Source of the DNA: Candidatus Poribacteria bacterium
GTDB lineage: Bacteria > Poribacteria > WGA-4E > WGA-3G
Length of the DNA stretch: 64,000 bases
Direction of reading: 5' to 3'
Assembly: GCA_022827185.1 (NCBI GenBank)
Contig: JAJDTM010000055.1
Span: 1 to 64,000 of the forward strand
Position numbers and translations under genes: made by a program. The notes below the pieces were generated by a model, which saw nothing but the letters and a program-made list of their open reading frames with translations, was not told where the DNA came from and ran no database searches. This document shows positions 41,846-50,708 of this stretch, in pieces; position 1 is the first letter of the stretch, and the number at the start of each line of letters is the position of its first letter.

Positions 41846-42376
41846 ATGAAAATGAAACAGAAATTTTTCGCAATCAGCGCAATCGCAGTTCTCGCAATCG
41901 TCGGTGTATTTATTTTTCAACATGCAACGTCGGCACAACGTCCAGATAGGAACAATCAGAATCAACGTGGAAATCGTCAGGGCGGTGAACGCGGCAACAG
42001 AGGCGGCATGATGGGAATGATGAACTATGTGTCCCTTGTTGATAACTCTTGGATTGATTTAACGTTCAACGTAAAAGTTGACGATGAGACACTCACCAAG
42101 GCACGTCCTTTCTATCAGACCGGTCGCGACAGTGTTGCATCGAAAATGGAAACACTACGTCAACCGGGCATGCGTGAAACCGCGACACAGGAAATTCAAG
42201 GGATTCTCAAGCAACTTAACACGGATCTCAAAGAGGTTTTGACTGAAGAGCAGATGGCTAAGCTCAACGAATTGACGAAAAAGCGCGTCACAGAGATGTC
42301 GCAACGGATGAACCGCTGGCGCGGTGGTGGTGAACGCGGGCGTCGTGGCGGTGGCGGTGGTGGTGGTAATCAATAG
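41846..42376 (+). CDS. Exported Spy/CpxP-like protein with Gly/Arg-rich tail
   Basis: 176 aa with signal peptide or anchor (MKMKQKFFAISAIAVLAIVG...QHATSAQ). An Asn/Gln/Arg/Gly-rich segment follows, then a helical region with two Spy/CpxP-type LTxxQ-like repeats (EVLTEEQMAKLNELTKKR). The C-terminal tail RGGGERGRRGGGGGGGNQ is glycine/arginine-rich. Spy and CpxP are periplasmic chaperones or stress sensors. Start is ATG 41846 with AGGAG upstream. Gene is single with a strong terminator after it. Confidence 0.75.
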   Translation: MKMKQKFFAISAIAVLAIVGVFIFQHATSAQRPDRNNQNQRGNRQGGERGNRGGMMGMMNYVSLVDNSWIDLTFNVKVDDETLTKARPFYQTGRDSVASKMETLRQPGMRETATQEIQGILKQLNTDLKEVLTEEQMAKLNELTKKRVTEMSQRMNRWRGGGERGRRGGGGGGGNQ

Positions 42377-42411
42377 TCATCGGACAGAAACAGACGTGAG
42401 TCTTATTCGCT

Positions 42412-42448
42412 GGGGTCGGGCATATTTGCCTGACCCCTTTTTCTTTTT
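42412..42448 (+). terminator. Rho-independent terminator
   Basis: GGGGTCGGGCA, 4-base loop, TGCCTGACCCC, then TTTTTCTTTTT. One G-T pair in an 11-bp stem. It closes the Spy-like gene. Confidence 0.9.
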
Positions 42449-42503
42449 AAGGTAGTGTGTAGCTTAGATTGAACGTTCGGGTGAGTTCAACTTATCATGA
42501 GAA

Positions 42504-44879
42504 TCATCTGTTACTACGTTCTTCGACCCAACGAAGAATCATCTCGCGGTTTTCAATGTCACCGTATTGCTGGAACCAGTCAGCAAGGTGTTTACCCGTT
42601 TCAATGAGAAGTGAATCCATCTCTTTGGATTTCGATTTCAATGCGAATTGGTATTTTTCCACTGCCGCATCCGTCTGTTTACGTTTGATCAACGTAATTG
42701 CAAGCGCACATTGAACCTTAGTAAGCGTATCACTTCTCCACCGCCGGAGCAGTTGTGATTCTAACGACAATAGATTCCTGAACGCTGGCATGTTGATTGG
42801 ATCCTTCTGGAGCACAACTTCAAAACCAGCAAGTGCTTTCTCATGTTCCCCCCGCACAAGGTAGAGATAACCGAGGGTATTGTAAATCTCAATATTTCGC
42901 TTGGATTCGGGGATAGACTCGAATTCAGCGATAGCAGCGGCATACTGCCGTTTTCCCATCAGCGCGTTGCCACGTCGGATTCGCAAGTTTATCTGTTCCT
43001 CCTTCGCTTGCGGGTTCTCCGGTTCTTGTGCTAAAACGCGGGACACCTCGATGGCGGCACGTTCGTAGTTCCCCGCACCTTGATAGGCGTTTGCCAAACT
43101 CAAGCGCAAATTCGGGTCGGTCGGCGCGAGTCGAAGTGCCTCTTGGAGCAACTGAATCGCTGTGGTGTACGCATCTTGATCGCTGAGGCTTCGGGCATAA
43201 TGGTGATAGGCAGCAATGAGATTATGTAGCGCATGCTCGGCGTTCGGATCGGTATTATAAACGTGTTGGAATGCAGACAGTGCCTCCGCATAGTCGCCTC
43301 TTTTCAGATATAACTCCCCGAGTAAATTGCGGATCTGCATCTCCTTCGGATGGAGTTTCTGTAATTCGAGGTATGCCTTTATGGCTTCGTCTAATTCACC
43401 TGCTGCGTTATGTGCGTCCGCTTTTCGGGTAAAGGCATCACCGAGATTTGTACGAGCAACATCAAGTGTCGGCATTAACCGCAACGCGTTACGATACGCA
43501 TCAATTGCCACGTCCCATTTTTCGCTATTTCGCAAGGTTACGCCGTAGTTGTTATAGCATTTCGCGAGTTGGTGTTTCGTGAGTGCATCAACGGGATTAA
43601 TATCCATCGCTTTCTGATAATATCCAATCGCTGTTTCAAATTGTCCCGCTTGCGCGTATCCGTTACCCATGAGTTGATAGGTAGGCGCATCAAGCGGGTC
43701 CATCCGAAGCACCCTTTCAAAAATGGAGGTCGCAGTCTCAAAGTCTCTTATGGCTAACGCTTTGAATCCTTTTGCGCGGAGGAGTTGATGTAAATTGCGT
43801 CGCGCAGCCTTATGATACGGCGCGATATGAAGTGCCTTTTCAAACGCCTGTATCGCCTTTTCGACATCTTTTTTATCATGATAGAAGATGCCGAGCGTAT
43901 TGTAATCCGCTGGCGACGGTTTCTGGATGATCCGTTTCTCAAGAAGTCCAATCGCCTCATGTGTTTTGCCTGTTTCGTAGTAGGCTTGGATCAGTTTCTC
44001 TATCGCTGGTTGAAATTTAGTATCTAACTGTCTACAGGTCAGAAAACTCGCAATTGCCGAGGCTGTATCGCCTTTATCAAAATAGACAGTACCAAGCAGA
44101 TAGTGAAGCCGGAGATGTTTTTTCTTCTCTGCGTGAGGTTTCTCTTCAATCTCGGCTTTCAAAACCTTGATAGCGATGTCGTGTTGTGACGTGTTAAGGG
44201 GTGTATTATAAAGCCTACGCAACGTAACGATATCACGTGTAGATGGGTGTTGTGCTGTTGCTGTCGGATAACTGATATCGCCGGGGTGTGGGCTGTGTCC
44301 CCATAACCCGATGGCGTGTCCAAACTCATGGAGACACACCGTCCGCATCTCTTCTTGTGATAATTCACCGATAGTACCGTCGCCTTCCAACATGAGGATA
44401 ACTTCAACAGTAAACGGCGGTGAACCATCAGGAATCGTCTGACCTTCCGCAACCGTCTGTTTGGTGTCCATAAGACGTGTAAGTTCCGCACTGCCAAGTC
44501 TCATGTCCTGAAAGTCACTATGGAGACCGCTGTGTCCCCAACTGACGCGGATGTCTGCGTTCTGAGGGGTCTCAGTCTCTTCAAAGCGGATGTCGTCGTT
44601 ACTGGCGTTTTGCCACGCTTGCATGGCGTGTCGGATTTCAGGGAGATACGCACTCTCTTTCAGAACAGGCGAGATGTACACCTGAATCGGCATCTGCGTG
44701 AAACGCGTGATTCTTCCGTGAGAAAAGAGGGTGATATGGTCAAAGTAATCGGTAGGCGGCGATGGATACGCGACACTATCTAAGACATCCGCTGCCGGAG
44801 TGTGTGCCGGAGCATGTGTTATAAAGGCGAAAGCGATACAGGTAATACTGAAAAAAATCTGTAAAGTTCTCGTTGACAT
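42504..44879 (-). CDS. Exported metzincin-TPR protein
   Basis: 791 aa, AAGGAG before ATG 44879. Signal peptide (IFFSITCIAFAFITHAPAH). Residues ~55-215 are a matrixin-like peptidase with the zinc motif HEFGHAIGLWGHS, complete as HExxHxxGxxxxxH. The rest (~250-780) is about a dozen TPR repeats (for example AIQAFEKALHIAPYHKAARR, AIGYYQKAMDINPVDALTKH). Peptidase activity outside the cytoplasm on a TPR-bound partner is an inference. It is the last gene of the minus-strand run, 28 bp after the pentapeptide-channel gene. Confidence 0.9.
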   Translation of the reverse strand: MSTRTLQIFFSITCIAFAFITHAPAHTPAADVLDSVAYPSPPTDYFDHITLFSHGRITRFTQMPIQVYISPVLKESAYLPEIRHAMQAWQNASNDDIRFEETETPQNADIRVSWGHSGLHSDFQDMRLGSAELTRLMDTKQTVAEGQTIPDGSPPFTVEVILMLEGDGTIGELSQEEMRTVCLHEFGHAIGLWGHSPHPGDISYPTATAQHPSTRDIVTLRRLYNTPLNTSQHDIAIKVLKAEIEEKPHAEKKKHLRLHYLLGTVYFDKGDTASAIASFLTCRQLDTKFQPAIEKLIQAYYETGKTHEAIGLLEKRIIQKPSPADYNTLGIFYHDKKDVEKAIQAFEKALHIAPYHKAARRNLHQLLRAKGFKALAIRDFETATSIFERVLRMDPLDAPTYQLMGNGYAQAGQFETAIGYYQKAMDINPVDALTKHQLAKCYNNYGVTLRNSEKWDVAIDAYRNALRLMPTLDVARTNLGDAFTRKADAHNAAGELDEAIKAYLELQKLHPKEMQIRNLLGELYLKRGDYAEALSAFQHVYNTDPNAEHALHNLIAAYHHYARSLSDQDAYTTAIQLLQEALRLAPTDPNLRLSLANAYQGAGNYERAAIEVSRVLAQEPENPQAKEEQINLRIRRGNALMGKRQYAAAIAEFESIPESKRNIEIYNTLGYLYLVRGEHEKALAGFEVVLQKDPINMPAFRNLLSLESQLLRRWRSDTLTKVQCALAITLIKRKQTDAAVEKYQFALKSKSKEMDSLLIETGKHLADWFQQYGDIENREMILRWVEERSNR

Positions 44880-44907
44880 AGAAAATCCTTTCTCCTTGAT
44901 GTCCGAA

Positions 44908-46065
44908 CTAACTCCGACTCGCTAATTTGTTTGAAAAGATACTGATTAACCCACCTAACATCACATACCCGAAAATCACCTCCAGCGTGATGAAAAAACG
45001 CGCAGAGGCATTGTCGGCTACGACATCGCCAAAACCGAGTGTCGTGAAGGTGACGACACTAAAATAGAAACAACCCCAGAAAGTTAAGGGTTCTCCGCTA
45101 TACATATCTGGGGTTTGAGCAAATTGGGGAGAAAAATCGCGTAACGATGTCGGCATCCAGGTCGGGAGCGGCATATACGCGAAGGCAAACAGAACTGCCA
45201 AGAAAAGGGACCAGAACGCCCAAAGCATTAAACTCCGTCCATAATCGGAACTCCAGCGCCATAAATGTGCCAACACTGGATTCGCTTGGTTGAAGGCGCG
45301 GATGAACTGCTGGTCAGCCACATAGCGTTTAAAGAACGGGTTCGCAACTTCATCCACATGCCGGCTATCCAGATAGAATTCGGTAGGACGATGCGGGTTT
45401 TTCTTAAGTTTCGCGCTGATTTCGCGAAAGAGGGTGTTCGGGATATACTGCACATCGCGGAAGGCTGCGACAGAAAAGAACTGCGCAGCAGTGAAGTTGG
45501 CGGTACCGAGAAATGTGGCGTTATTGAACGTTGTTGTTTCAGGAAACAAGGCACCTGTGCAATCAAGTATACCTTGGAACAATGCCCGCCGAAAATTAAC
45601 TTCATTGTGGAAGTTCGTCTCGTGGAATACGACATTTTCACGGAATTGGACCCCATGAAAATCAGCGACGTTGTAAAATCTCGCTCGCCAAAAACTCGCA
45701 CTCCTGTGGAAGATCGCACTGTGAAAATCAGCGCGCCTCTGGAAAATAGTCTCACGAAACGCACAAGAACTGTGTAAAATGGCTTCATCGAGATCAAGGT
45801 CCCCCTCAAAGAGCGTACGCCGAAAATCTACCTCTCTTTGAAAGACTACCGTTCGGAAATTGACGATGTTTTTAAACGTACACCCGATACAAGAGAGGCT
45901 TTTGTTGAGCAGAATCCGGTCATATTCGTCGCGTTCCAATGCGACAGAAAAGATGTCAACAACCCCTTCAATGATACAGTTCGTGAACGTAATGGAGGTC
46001 GCATCGCTTTGGAGGGCTTCAAGGAAATCTTTTGCTTTAATTGTTTCGCTATGCTTTTCGTACAT
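44908..46065 (-). CDS. Pentapeptide-repeat/potassium-channel fusion, copy A
   Basis: 385 aa. Residues ~30-200 are pentapeptide-type repeats with Phe at the centre (CTFKNIVNFRTVVFQREVDF, ETIFQRRADFHSAIF), forming a right-handed quadrilateral beta-helix. Residues ~270-385 have two membrane helices around the selectivity-filter-like FTTLGFGDVVAD, as in two-TM potassium channels. The N-domain would be cytoplasmic and could sense or gate. Its paralogue lies at 50709-51869 with the same length and order; a small repeat precedes this copy. Ion preference is inferred from TLGFGD. Confidence 0.88.
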   Translation of the reverse strand: MYEKHSETIKAKDFLEALQSDATSITFTNCIIEGVVDIFSVALERDEYDRILLNKSLSCIGCTFKNIVNFRTVVFQREVDFRRTLFEGDLDLDEAILHSSCAFRETIFQRRADFHSAIFHRSASFWRARFYNVADFHGVQFRENVVFHETNFHNEVNFRRALFQGILDCTGALFPETTTFNNATFLGTANFTAAQFFSVAAFRDVQYIPNTLFREISAKLKKNPHRPTEFYLDSRHVDEVANPFFKRYVADQQFIRAFNQANPVLAHLWRWSSDYGRSLMLWAFWSLFLAVLFAFAYMPLPTWMPTSLRDFSPQFAQTPDMYSGEPLTFWGCFYFSVVTFTTLGFGDVVADNASARFFITLEVIFGYVMLGGLISIFSNKLASRS

Positions 46066-46247
46066 TTCTACCTTAATAGTTTTTAGTTAATAGTTATAAG
46101 TTGTTAGTTAAGAGGGTTCCGATGATTCAAGTTTCTTTGATAACCGTTGGTACTTCAATTGGGTATCAACCTTTACAAAGAACCGTCAAACATCAGAAAC
46201 AAAACTTATAACTTATAACTTATAACTATTCCTTGCTTGGTGCCAAT
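46066..46247. repeat. Intergenic TAGTTATAAGTT-type inverted repeat
   Basis: TTAGTTAATAGTTATAAGTT at 46081 and, in the other direction, ACTTATAACTTATAACTTAT at 46203. No gene is present. These short AT-rich units resemble other heptamer repeats in the window. Confidence 0.55.
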
Positions 46248-47681
46248 TTAAAATTCTGCCAAAAGATCGGCAAGTGGATTTTCAAGAACGGGTTCCGCTT
46301 CCGGTTGCACAATAGCATAACTTCTACCGTCTCTAAGATGATAAACCTCGACCTCGTCTGGATTTAACCAACATAACTTAGGGGTGAGTGCTTCTATCTC
46401 TGTAGCAGCCTCCGGTTTTTTTTCCGACACTTGTCCAGCCGTTAATAGGTTCTTAAGAACCGCCAAAAGATACGGACTATGGGTTGTCATGACAATCTGA
46501 CTGTCAATGTGATTCCGCATCAAGGCAATAATATGCATGAGGTGTTTTTGTGCTATTGGATGTAGGTGTGCTTCCGGTTCTTCGATGACTCGGAAAATGA
46601 CTTCGTTGTACAGTATATTCATAAACATATCTTGTAAGATGCGTATGATGTTTTGCTGCCCCGTTGATGCCTTCTCCAAGAAAGCCGCGTTCTCGCCAGT
46701 CGGATGCAAAAAGAGTCGTGATTCGGAAATCTCGCCTATAACGCCATATTCAGTGTCTAAGATACGCGAGATTTCTTTAAGTAAGAATTCCATCATCGGT
46801 TTATCAATACTATCTGATTCTGCTTCAGCCTTTTCATCGAAAATGTTGTGAAAATTCTTTGTGCTAAAGGTATCAAGAAATTCCTCATTCTTTTCCAAGA
46901 AGCGAGCAATGAGATGTAGGTTCGCACGTGGACGCGTCGCGGCACGCGTTTGGAGATCGCTTTTTATACCGCCGTAGAAGATCCTTTTAAGCGCATCGGG
47001 ATAGTTGACAGCGATGTTCCTATCCGCAGGAATGAAAAGACTGTCGCGGTAGGTACCAGCCAACTTCTCAGTGATGTCGCCTATCCCAATTGCCATCTTT
47101 AATATAAAAAAGAACCGTTCATTTGTTTTAGATATCTGCTCGTTGTCTTCTGAGGGTGCTTCTGTTTTTGGGGGTGGATCGACATCTGTTGTATCACTAA
47201 GGAGTTGTTTTTTATCAAGTCCTTTCAACTTTTCTTGTAAGGCAGAACAGAGAGTTTCGACTTCATCCATAACGGTGGGCAGCGCAATATTGAGCGTTTT
47301 TTCATCGTCTAATGTCAACGTAATCGCGCTTTCCGCGCTATAGTGGTACGTAATTTCAAACGGTTTTATAGCAGCGTCGTCTTCCGTAGTTGGTGCTAAC
47401 TCGCTAACACTGCCAAAAAACTCCCGAAATTTATGCGCGATTTGTACACTAAATACTGTTGACAGATCCTGTGGTGCGGGTTTCAAATTGTCTGATGGGT
47501 AAGTATTAATTTGTTTGATATATTGACGAAAGTCGCGAATTAACTCGTGAAAAAAATAGAGCAGCTTCGCAAGAACGCTTTTGCCACTGGCGGTCGCGCC
47601 GATGAAGACAATCAAAGTCTTATCCATGTCAATTTCTGCTTCGCGAATATTTATAAAGTTTTTGACAACCAGTTTAGGCAT
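46248..47681 (-). CDS. AAA ATPase, OLD/RecF-like
   Basis: 477 aa. Walker A GATASGKS at residues ~28-35, close to the N-terminus (LVVKNFINIREAEIDMDKT before it). A long helical and acidic middle follows; then the Q-loop/signature region, Walker B RVIEEPEAHLHP and the D-loop/H-loop TTHSPYLLAVL. This is the ABC/SMC-type head seen in OLD-family and related defence ATPases. No TOPRIM domain is visible in the protein and no nuclease gene lies next to it, so it is not a classical OLD. DNA or RNA damage sensing or phage defence is possible. The start has a weak Shine-Dalgarno. Confidence 0.8.
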   Translation of the reverse strand: MPKLVVKNFINIREAEIDMDKTLIVFIGATASGKSVLAKLLYFFHELIRDFRQYIKQINTYPSDNLKPAPQDLSTVFSVQIAHKFREFFGSVSELAPTTEDDAAIKPFEITYHYSAESAITLTLDDEKTLNIALPTVMDEVETLCSALQEKLKGLDKKQLLSDTTDVDPPPKTEAPSEDNEQISKTNERFFFILKMAIGIGDITEKLAGTYRDSLFIPADRNIAVNYPDALKRIFYGGIKSDLQTRAATRPRANLHLIARFLEKNEEFLDTFSTKNFHNIFDEKAEAESDSIDKPMMEFLLKEISRILDTEYGVIGEISESRLFLHPTGENAAFLEKASTGQQNIIRILQDMFMNILYNEVIFRVIEEPEAHLHPIAQKHLMHIIALMRNHIDSQIVMTTHSPYLLAVLKNLLTAGQVSEKKPEAATEIEALTPKLCWLNPDEVEVYHLRDGRSYAIVQPEAEPVLENPLADLLAEF

Positions 47682-47707
47682 AAGGTTTCCATGAGGTGAG
47701 AAGTAGG

Positions 47708-47789
47708 TAGCCGTTTCTTGTAGGAGCGATCTCAGGTCGCGATGCCTATAGCCGTTTCTTGTAAGAGCGATCTCAGGTCGCGATGCCTA
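47708..47789 (+). repeat. Two 41-bp tandem repeats
   Basis: TAGCCGTTTCTTGTAGGAGC, then GATCTCAGGTCGCGATGCC; the second copy differs at one base (AAGAGC for AGGAGC). GAGCGATC...GATCGC-like stems are seen in other intergenic repeats of this contig. Confidence 0.8.
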
Positions 47790-47795
47790 TTTACT

Positions 47796-49010
47796 TTAAC
47801 CGAGAATCTGCGTCCATCCTGTGCTTGCCCGAATCGCATCAATCGCAATTTGGTAACGCCAACCGTCTTGAAATGTTAAGTAGGGTTCGTGAGGACGGTC
47901 CTCAATATCCGCAAGGAAATCTCGAACAAGCGCAACCCATTTGTTTTGGATGTCGTCCCCGATGCGCGGTAGATCATCTGTTAAAGTTTGGGGGACAGAC
48001 AACTCTTCGCTCCCTTCACCAACATGTTTTGTAATAGGTGATAGGATATGTCCGCCGCTGCCAACAAGCGTTCCATGCGTCCCGTAGAAATACCAGCCAC
48101 CTTTTGGGGAATGGGTCGGCACCCCCGGATGCGTGCGCATTGTTACGAGGATGCTATCTGGATCGAAAATATCGACAATAATGTTATTTGACAAAGGCAC
48201 GATATTTTCGGTCCAAAGATCCGAAGGCTCTGAAGACCCCAATTTAAAGAACGCTGAGTAATCCCATTCCGCATCACATACCCGCCACTCAAGTTTGGCT
48301 GCCGCTTCGGTTGTAATCTCTCTGCTCCGCCATACCCGAAAGTCGCGGATCTCCGGCACAACAGGTGCTTTCCTGATAGCGGTTTTAGCTTCACCGACAG
48401 CCGAGACGATTTTCATACCCGTCATCCGTTCCAGCATACCGAGCCGATGTGTCAGCCCGTTGTTCAAGGCACCGCCGCCGTGTGCCAACGAACTCATCCA
48501 ATTCCACGGCTTCACTGTATTTGAAGACGGAGTGTTCCGAATCCGACGGCTGTATCCGATATCGACTGCTGTTAACTCGCCGATAACGTGCTGCTGCGTC
48601 AACAACTCTCGGATATAAGCAACACTTGGATCGTATAGATGTGTTGCGGCGAAAGCATGTTTCAATCCAGTGTCTTTGATGAGACTGTAGATGTGGCCTG
48701 CTTCTGTTGCGGTAAGTGCTAAAGGTTTCTCGCTGATGATATGGCAACCGAGTTCTACCGCTAACTCGATGACCTCTGTTCGCAAGATTGCCGGCGTTGT
48801 AACAGCGACAATATCCGGTTTATGTTTCAGCAGACTCTTTCGCCAATCCGTTGAAGCCTCAGACACACCTAACCCTGACGCAACTTTCTGCACTATATCC
48901 GGTTTTCTGGCACAGATAGCCAACACTTCAACACCGTAATGTTGAAACGCCTTTGTGTGCCCTTCCGCCGACCAACCTGCGCCTACAACAACCGCTTTCA
49001 ATTTTTTCAT
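47796..49010 (-). CDS. Gfo/Idh/MocA-family oxidoreductase
   Basis: 404 aa, ATG 49010. NAD-binding LKAVVVGAGWSAEGHTKAFQ, EKP motif HIISEKPLALTA near residue 95, and the C-terminal domain with NNGLTHRLGMLERMTGM. Longer than the 18168 and 26026 members. Sugar or sugar-acid dehydrogenase is likely; substrate not readable. It follows the DUF1501 gene on the same strand by 57 bp and may be in one unit with it. Confidence 0.87.
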   Translation of the reverse strand: MKKLKAVVVGAGWSAEGHTKAFQHYGVEVLAICARKPDIVQKVASGLGVSEASTDWRKSLLKHKPDIVAVTTPAILRTEVIELAVELGCHIISEKPLALTATEAGHIYSLIKDTGLKHAFAATHLYDPSVAYIRELLTQQHVIGELTAVDIGYSRRIRNTPSSNTVKPWNWMSSLAHGGGALNNGLTHRLGMLERMTGMKIVSAVGEAKTAIRKAPVVPEIRDFRVWRSREITTEAAAKLEWRVCDAEWDYSAFFKLGSSEPSDLWTENIVPLSNNIIVDIFDPDSILVTMRTHPGVPTHSPKGGWYFYGTHGTLVGSGGHILSPITKHVGEGSEELSVPQTLTDDLPRIGDDIQNKWVALVRDFLADIEDRPHEPYLTFQDGWRYQIAIDAIRASTGWTQILG

Positions 49011-49067
49011 GAGCTTCTTGACAAGTCAGCGCGCTTTTTAAACGCACCGAATAGTAGATGTTTCAGA

Positions 49068-50549
49068 TTATGCTAATATCTCATTGACGACCCGTGCTTT
49101 CTCTTCAACCCCGGTTAATCGGTGATCAAGTCCTTGGAACTTATAGGTCAACCGTTCGTGGTCAACGCCGAGTTGGTTGAGAATCGTAGCGTTTAAGTCA
49201 CGAACAGAGACAGGATCCTTAGTGATATTGTAACTGAAATCATCGGTTTCACCGTGGACGATCCCGCTTTTTATACCCCCACCAGCCATCCACATCGTAA
49301 AGCATTTCGGGTGATGATCGCGTCCGTAGTTATCTTTCTTGAGCGCGCCTTGGCAATACACAGTGCGTCCAAATTCACCGCCCCAAATAACGAGCGTATC
49401 GTCAAGCATACCGCGTTGTTTCAGGTCTTGCACGAGGGCTGTTGAGGGTTGATCAATATCACGGGCTTGGTTACGGATGTCCTTCGGTAGGTTTCCGTGC
49501 TGGTCCCACCCACGATGGAAGATTTGGACGAGGCGGACATCACGTTCCATCATCCGACGCGCAAGGATACAACAGTGTGCAAATGTACCGGGGGTGTTAA
49601 CATCAGGACCGTACATCTCCAAAATGTTGGCAGGTTCCTGCTTCAGGTCTGTCAGTTCGGGGACAGACGACTGCATCCGGAACGCCATCTCATATTGTGA
49701 GATACGCGCGTGCGTTTCGGGGTCGCCGACTTCTTCGTAGAGTTCCTCATTGAGTTTAACCAGCGAATCGAGCATCCGTTTTCGCGCTTTTTCACTCATA
49801 CCTTGCGGATTCGAGAGGAATAGCACCGGATCGCCTTGGCTACGCAGTAGCACACCTTGGTGTTCGGACGGCAGGAATCCGGCACCCCAGAGCCGGTTAT
49901 AAAGGGCTTGTGCCGACTTTCTGCCTGTCCACGTAGCATTCATCACAATAAAAGAGGGGAGGTTATTGTTTTCAGTGCCTAACCCATAACTCAGCCATGC
50001 GCCGAGGCTCGGTTTACCGGGTGTCTCATTACCCGTACAAACATAAGTGATCGCCGGATCGTGGTTAATCGCCTCGGTATGTAACGATTTGATAATCGCT
50101 ATGTCTTTGACCATAGAAGCAGTATGCGGTAGCAACTCACTGAGCCACGCGCCATCGCTGCCGTTGTCGTGCTGCTTGAACGCAAAGATAGAAGGCGCGA
50201 TCGGGAAACGGTTCTGACCGGAAGTCATCGTCGTGAGACGTTGCCCCATCCGCACGGTTTCAGGTAACTCTTTATCAAACCATTCCCCCATCTTCGGTTT
50301 ATAGTCATACAAATCCATCTGCGATGGAGCACCGGACATGAAGAGATAAATCGCACGTTTCGCTTTCGGCGCGAAATGTGGGAGTTCAGGCAACCCACCC
50401 GTCCGTGGCATCGCTTGCTGCTCAAGCGCATCTACAAGCGTGTTCGGCAATAATGAGGCGAGGGCTGCACCACCGAGACCCATCGCACATTTACCGAAAA
50501 ATTGGCGGCGCGTTTCAAGTTTCAGATATTCTTTAATTGGATCCACCAT
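49068..50549 (-). CDS. DUF1501 protein, copy A
   Basis: 493 aa, AAGGAG before ATG 50549. N-terminal twin-arginine-type motif [20 protein letters not shown] suggests export in folded form. The rest is the DUF1501 sulfatase/alkaline-phosphatase-like fold ([74 protein letters not shown]). These proteins accompany PSD1-type cytochromes in planctomycetes. Very similar to 52099-53577, so a recent duplication is clear. Activity is unknown. Confidence 0.9.
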   Translation of the reverse strand: MVDPIKEYLKLETRRQFFGKCAMGLGGAALASLLPNTLVDALEQQAMPRTGGLPELPHFAPKAKRAIYLFMSGAPSQMDLYDYKPKMGEWFDKELPETVRMGQRLTTMTSGQNRFPIAPSIFAFKQHDNGSDGAWLSELLPHTASMVKDIAIIKSLHTEAINHDPAITYVCTGNETPGKPSLGAWLSYGLGTENNNLPSFIVMNATWTGRKSAQALYNRLWGAGFLPSEHQGVLLRSQGDPVLFLSNPQGMSEKARKRMLDSLVKLNEELYEEVGDPETHARISQYEMAFRMQSSVPELTDLKQEPANILEMYGPDVNTPGTFAHCCILARRMMERDVRLVQIFHRGWDQHGNLPKDIRNQARDIDQPSTALVQDLKQRGMLDDTLVIWGGEFGRTVYCQGALKKDNYGRDHHPKCFTMWMAGGGIKSGIVHGETDDFSYNITKDPVSVRDLNATILNQLGVDHERLTYKFQGLDHRLTGVEEKARVVNEILA

Positions 50550-50611
50550 TGATCTCCTTTACGATGTTGCTCCTTAATCCAGGCATTGCAATGCTCACTA
50601 AAGTTTCAAAT

Positions 50612-50701
50612 AGAACCTACGCATTTCCTCTTAAAGTCCCCCTGATAAGGGGGATTTAGGGGGTTTAAAATACCGAAATTACTGCTTTTTGCGTAAGTCC
50701 T
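50612..50701 (+). repeat. Dispersed palindrome-ended repeat, copy 3 (90 bp)
   Basis: Left AGAACCTACGC, right GCGTAAGTCCT, core CCCCCTGATAAGGGGGATTT. From AAAGTCC to GCGTAAGTCC it is nearly identical to copy 2 at 27067. It lies between the two minus-strand genes at 49068 and 50709. Confidence 0.8.
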
Positions 50702-50708
50702 ATGAATT

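Noticed and set aside
47708-47789. CRISPR-like repeat
   Set aside because: Only two copies with no spacer between them; a simple tandem duplication of an intergenic repeat.
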